A DNA stretch of 25,359 bases. It comes from a virus. Positions 23,179 to 25,359 of the stretch are shown in pieces. The notes under the pieces are model-generated. The model worked only from the letters and a program-made list of their open reading frames with translations, ran no database searches and was not told the origin of the DNA. Location: positions 545 through 25,903 of the IMG/VR virus record IMGVR_UViG_3300030109_000679; one strand, written 5' to 3'. Position 1 is the stretch's first letter. Every line of letters begins with the position of its first letter. A program made the position numbers and the translations under genes.

Positions 23179-23396
23179 TATTTTCGTTTGCGCGCTAGAT
23201 TGGCGGCGCGCGACATGGCGCGAAGGTTGCTCGGCCGGTTGTCGAGGGCGTTGCCATTTTTGTGGTCTACGTCCTGGCCGTCGCCTTTTTTCACGCGCCC
23301 CTTTTTCATAAGGCTGTAGCGGGCGCGATTGCGGGCGGCGCGCTTCTTTTTACGCTCGCCGGTTTCGCGGGCGTATTCTGCTTTGTAGTTTCTCAT
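23178..23396 (-). CDS. Small HNH endonuclease (72 aa)
   Basis: This compact, very basic protein has its HNH core at residues 42-62. DVDHKNGNALDNRPSNLRAM supplies the DH pair, the N in NGNALDN, and the NL end of the beta-beta-alpha metal finger. HNH proteins near terminase genes can take part in packaging (as HK97 gp74 does), but small stand-alone ones also act as homing enzymes. The lack of zinc-finger Cys pairs and the size favour a short nuclease of the homing or DNA-nicking kind. I use ATG 23396. The longer frame to 23510 runs through hairpins and G-tracts and looks non-coding. No clear ribosome site was seen. Confidence 0.83.
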   Translation of the reverse strand: MRNYKAEYARETGERKKKRAARNRARYSLMKKGRVKKGDGQDVDHKNGNALDNRPSNLRAMSRAANLARKRK

Positions 23397-23488
23397 GGCA
23401 GGGACAGAGCCTGTGAGCCTCAGTTGTGGACGTATTATTGTATTAGAACCCTGCGCCGCATTTCTTTGGGGGGTGGGGGGTCCGTTCG

Positions 23489-23506
23489 CCGAAAATAAAT
23501 TTTCGG
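23489..23506. other. Perfect short hairpin CCGAAAAT-AA-ATTTTCGG
   Basis: Two 8-nt arms with a 2-base centre lie in the 224-bp gap between the small terminase and HNH genes. No T tract follows on either strand, so it is unlikely to be a terminator. Next to it (23468-23480) are two runs of six G separated by one T, and at 23523-23544 the tandem pair ATTGCGGGGAG / ATTGCGGGGAC. The gap has no convincing gene. Confidence 0.5.
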
Positions 23507-23578
23507 TCACACGATCGGCACAATTGCGGGGAGATTGCGGGGACTGCTGCCTAACCTATTGATATCATTGGCTTGACC

Positions 23579-23597
23579 TTCAGGTTGCCAACCTGAA
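23579..23597. promoter_or_regulatory. 19-bp palindrome, possible operator or recognition site
   Basis: TTCAGGTTGCCAACCTGAA has two perfect 9-nt arms around one central base. It lies 24 bp after the small terminase stop codon. Its symmetry suits a dimeric DNA-binding protein or a recombination/packaging site. There is no following T run, so termination is unlikely. No matching second copy was noticed in the window. Confidence 0.5.
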
Positions 23598-23620
23598 ACA
23601 AATTGAAATGCGGGCCTGGG

Positions 23621-24094
23621 TCAGTGCAGATTCTCGCGCGCGGATCGCTGCGGAACTTTAGATGTACCTAACCCGTTGCTCTCATCTGTTGTGACTTCAG
23701 CCCCGTCGTCGCCCCATCGTATCGTTAACGTCGTCGGCTTCTCGACCTGATCCTCCTGCTTGTCACGCAGTCCCTTGGCTTGTGCAGCTCCGATCGTACG
23801 GTTGATGACATCAGCCTCAAGCTTACGCCGTTGGACTTCAGCGTTAGCCATCTGCTTGTCTGCCGGCAACGGCCGCTGCGTTAGCTCGATCAGGTAATCC
23901 CTCAAGCTTTCAGCCTGGTCGATCCTTGCCTTCCGATACCTGGCATAGATCTCGTCATTGTCGCGAACATGCTGCAAGAACGTCCGCCAGTTTGGGTAAC
24001 GCGGCTCTCGGTCACAAATCGAACGCAACGACTGCCCTGTCGCAATCAGCTCAAGTATCTCAGCCAGGACTTTCTCGGTTAGCTTACGCTTCAA
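23621..24094 (-). CDS. terS: Terminase small subunit-like protein (157 aa)
   Basis: This is the DNA-recognition part of the terminase. The core RKLTEKVLAEILELIATGQSLRSICDREP, followed by WRTFLQHVRDNDEIYARYRKARIDQAESL, is the helix-turn-helix and oligomerisation pattern of Sf6/HK97-type small terminases. A helical middle (NAEVQRRKLEADVINRTIG) and an acidic C-terminal tail that may touch TerL follow. Start choice: the frame is open to GTG 24205, but the extra 37 residues do not look like the family and cover a terminator-like hairpin (24105-24148). I therefore place the start at TTG 24094 (leading MKRKLTEK), with a weak GGGTG site upstream. The start is the least certain point; the family call is firm. 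Confidence 0.83.
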   Translation of the reverse strand: MKRKLTEKVLAEILELIATGQSLRSICDREPRYPNWRTFLQHVRDNDEIYARYRKARIDQAESLRDYLIELTQRPLPADKQMANAEVQRRKLEADVINRTIGAAQAKGLRDKQEDQVEKPTTLTIRWGDDGAEVTTDESNGLGTSKVPQRSARENLH

Positions 24095-24104
24095 TTTATC
24101 ACCC

Positions 24105-24148
24105 AAAAGAAAAAGCCGCCCCAGATCGACAAATCGGTGGGCAGCTTT
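24105..24148 (-). terminator. Terminator-like hairpin just before the small terminase
   Basis: On the minus strand AAAGCTGCCC pairs with GGGCGGCTTT (10 bp, one G-U) around a 17-nt loop with an inner CGA-TTTG-TCG stem, then TT-C-TTTT. The plus-strand direction has an A-C mismatch and a weaker T run. It separates the replication-side genes from the packaging and structural block and ends about 10 bp before the preferred terS start, so it may act as an attenuator. Confidence 0.65.
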
Positions 24149-24173
24149 CTCATGCACAAGGAGGAATCTCAGA

Positions 24174-24275
24174 ATGTCACTACAGGACTCAGCATTTTGC
24201 GTCACCGCCCCACAGCGTAACTATTTATTACGCGATTTCGCGTGTATCGTCAACACGGGACGCAAAATAATCTAA
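24174..24275 (+). CDS. Possible antisense mini-gene with a strong ribosome site (33 aa)
   Basis: On the plus strand AAGGAGG (24158-24164) lies 9 nt before an ATG, and the frame runs 33 codons to TAA (MSLQDSAFCVTAPQRN ... RKII). It overlaps the 3' end of the DUF6362-like gene and faces the rest of the operon. A consensus ribosome site this well placed is rare by chance, but the peptide has no recognisable features and no promoter is obvious. Treat as a weak candidate. Confidence 0.2.
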   Translation: MSLQDSAFCVTAPQRNYLLRDFACIVNTGRKII

Positions 24276-24692
24276 CTTATACCACAGCTCCAAGATCGCC
24301 CTCTCGAATCGCCTACGCACCGTCTGTGCGTGCAGACCTCTTACCCTACCTACCTTTGCCCAAGCGGGCCCGCGCACCCTTCTAAACGCGCTGTGAGCGC
24401 AAGCCCACACAAGCTTGGCATCATCCGCATCCATCGCCGGCGTAATGCGCAATGCCCAATCGTAATTCCTGACCGTAATTGCATTCGCTGGGCCCAACCG
24501 CATTTCTTCCTCGTTATAGCCATAAGCCAGCCCAGCATCCGGCATCGTCTCAGGCCAACCCGTCTTCGCTCGCAGATCGATCGCGCCTGGCAAACGCCGC
24601 TCCGTATCCGCGGCCTCGATAAACAGTCCAGCAAGACCATCGACGCCGGCGCAGTGCTTTCTCACCTCGATCGCTACTTTTCTCTCAATCAC
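24228..24692 (-). CDS. DUF6362-like phage protein with C-terminal helix-turn-helix (154 aa)
   Basis: The N-terminal half has FIEAADTERRLPG (about 20-32) and GWPETMPDA. The C-terminal half has RRVRGPAWAKVGRVRGLHAQTVRRRFERAILELWYKL (about 103-140), which reads as a helix-turn-helix followed by a Trp-containing helix. Both match the layout of DUF6362-type phage proteins ('EAadt.rrLP' and 'W..va.rlgvhr.Ta.RR...al'), which often lie beside terminase genes and may act in packaging or regulation. The longest frame begins at TTG 24731 inside the repeat array. I use GTG 24692, preceded by GGGGG with 5-nt spacing. It lies upstream of the hairpin at 24105-24148. The family name is a pattern-based guess. 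Confidence 0.75.
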   Translation of the reverse strand: MIERKVAIEVRKHCAGVDGLAGLFIEAADTERRLPGAIDLRAKTGWPETMPDAGLAYGYNEEEMRLGPANAITVRNYDWALRITPAMDADDAKLVWACAHSAFRRVRGPAWAKVGRVRGLHAQTVRRRFERAILELWYKLDYFASRVDDTREIA

Positions 24693-24722
24693 AGCTACCC
24701 CCACAGAAGTCGTGAGATACGT

Positions 24723-24824
24723 TAGCCGCAACGCCGCATTTCTATAGATAAATGCGGCTTTTGCGGCGTCTTACCGTACTAGCCGCAAACACCGCATTTC
24801 GGCTTTTGCGGCTTTTGCGGCGTC
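24723..24824. repeat. Two palindromic GCCGCA/TGCGGC-rich repeat modules (iteron-like)
   Basis: Module 24723-24770 and module 24780-24824 share TAGCCGCAA at one end and GCGGCTTTTGCGGCGTC at the other. The first also contains GCCGCATTT-CTATAGAT-AAATGCGGC, a 9-bp stem. The two modules together hold eight GCCGCA/TGCGGC-type hexamers (one degenerate) in about 100 bp. The array fills the 130-bp gap between the ATPase gene (its stop overlaps the edge) and the DUF6362-like gene. Possible roles are replication origin or regulator binding, or a processed or terminating RNA structure. Confidence 0.85.
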
Positions 24825-25359
24825 ACTCTATTACCCACGCCATACCCGATTCATAACCGACGAATTCATCACCAATGAGACTATCAACCGATCGCCGAAA
24901 CGTCGTCGACTTGTGCCGACTATCGCCGCTCAGCAAGTTATATGCTTCACGCTGCCACAGCTCTTCTGAGACAATACGCGCCCGCCGATCGGCAACACTC
25001 CTGCCGTGATCGATCAGCGCATTGGTCAGCGCCTTCAGCACAGTGCGCTGCACCTTGCCGCCAGGCTTTCGCTTACGCGTCTGAGACCTTGCCTCTGCCT
25101 CAACCACAACGCACGAGGTCACAGGCTTGCCGCGCGTATTCGTACCCAGCTCGACCACCTGTAGCGAGAACCCAAACTCGCCGGCAATCTCCAGCTCACG
25201 CTGCTTGGTGACCTTGGCAAGCGACACACCATTGCCACCGCTAACCTCGATCTCGGTGTCGGTCGCCGCACGCAGCGAGCTATGCCCCCTGGCCCCGCGC
25301 GCTTCATCCTTGCCAGTATGATGCACAAGCATGACATGACATCGCGCCTCTTCGCGAAT
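24823..25359 (-). CDS. RepA/DnaB-like hexameric ATPase, C-terminal part only (178 aa visible)
   Basis: The gene enters from beyond the right edge; the frame is open to the last base, so the start is missing. The visible part begins IREEARCHVMLVHHTGKDEARGARGHSSLRAATDTEIEV. 'VMLVHHTGK' with 'RGHSSLRAA' is the Walker B and sensor/Arg region of RepA-type (AAA_25) plasmid and phage helicase-like ATPases, which usually follow a primase domain. The C-terminal part, with RTVLKALTNALID and STTFRRSVDSLIGDEFVGYESG, looks like a winged helix. The N-terminal Walker A is outside the window. It probably unwinds or loads at the phage origin. It is directly followed by the palindromic repeat array. Confidence 0.88.
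   Translation of the reverse strand: MREEARCHVMLVHHTGKDEARGARGHSSLRAATDTEIEVSGGNGVSLAKVTKQRELEIAGEFGFSLQVVELGTNTRGKPVTSCVVVEAEARSQTRKRKPGGKVQRTVLKALTNALIDHGRSVADRRARIVSEELWQREAYNLLSGDSRHKSTTFRRSVDSLIGDEFVGYESGMAWVIE

Noticed and set aside
23397-23510. N-terminal extension of the HNH gene
   Set aside because: It would translate through G-runs and a hairpin and gives low-complexity sequence unlike HNH proteins.
23468-23544. G-quadruplex formed by four G-runs
   Set aside because: The runs are spread over about 75 bp with long loops; a stable quadruplex is possible but not well supported.
24095-24205. N-terminal extension of the small terminase from GTG 24205
   Set aside because: The added residues do not resemble the family and the DNA forms a terminator-like hairpin; start placed at TTG 24094, though this is not certain.

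Overview
The window is a near-continuous run of late genes from a short-tailed (podovirus-type) double-stranded DNA phage. Almost everything lies on the minus strand, so the functional order runs from right (25359) to left (1). The reasons for a tailed phage are direct. There is a small and a large terminase, a T7 gp8-like head-tail connector (portal), a scaffold, a major capsid protein, gp11- and gp12-like tail tubular proteins, a run in the positions of T7 gp13, gp14, gp15 and gp16, and a T7-type tail fibre. A Bbp19-like gene beside the portal recalls Bordetella phage BPP-1-type podoviruses. Most neighbouring genes are coupled by ATGA, GTGA, TAATG or TGATG overlaps. A Gram-negative host is likely from the tail type. 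The exact host cannot be read from the sequence. No integrase, RNA polymerase, repressor, tRNA or CRISPR is visible here.

Right edge (24095-25359): the C-terminal part of a RepA/DnaB-like hexameric ATPase cut by the window end, two imperfect copies of a palindromic GCCGCA/TGCGGC-rich repeat, a DUF6362-like gene, and a terminator-like hairpin. The hairpin sits between this early/replication side and the packaging genes. Packaging region (20488-24094): small terminase, a 224-bp non-coding gap with a 19-bp palindrome, an HNH nuclease, four small (mostly basic) proteins, large terminase and a GNAT acetyltransferase. Head region (15623-20488): proline-rich protein, portal, Bbp19-like protein, scaffold, small coupled gene, major capsid gene and a capsid-associated protein, closed by a strong rho-independent terminator. 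Tail and ejection region (1705-15575): gp11-like and gp12-like tail tube, gp13-like GNAT-fold protein, gp14-like protein, three large internal virion or ejection proteins, and the tail fibre. Left region (63-1698): fibre-assembly chaperone-like protein, two small secreted proteins, a holin-like membrane protein nested between them, a PD-(D/E)XK nuclease and a membrane-anchored coiled-coil protein. This is probably where lysis functions sit, although no endolysin was recognised.

The main discovery is that the major capsid protein gene is broken into three exons by two different ORF-less group I introns of 229 and 191 nt. Splicing them out restores a single 285-residue reading frame of T7/BPP-1-like capsid sequence. 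Each unspliced message hits a stop codon within 10 to 20 nt of the splice site. Both introns show P1 helices with the diagnostic U-G pair at the 5' splice site, recognisable P4-P7 core strings and a terminal G. Intron 2 resembles the small bacterial tRNA (IC3, Azoarcus-type) introns. Two free-standing nuclease genes (HNH at 23178-23396, PD-(D/E)XK at 353-742) are candidates for mobilising these introns in trans, but that is inference.

No gene-free stretch exceeds 300 bases. The largest gaps are 23397-23620, 24095-24227 and 24693-24822, and each is described below.
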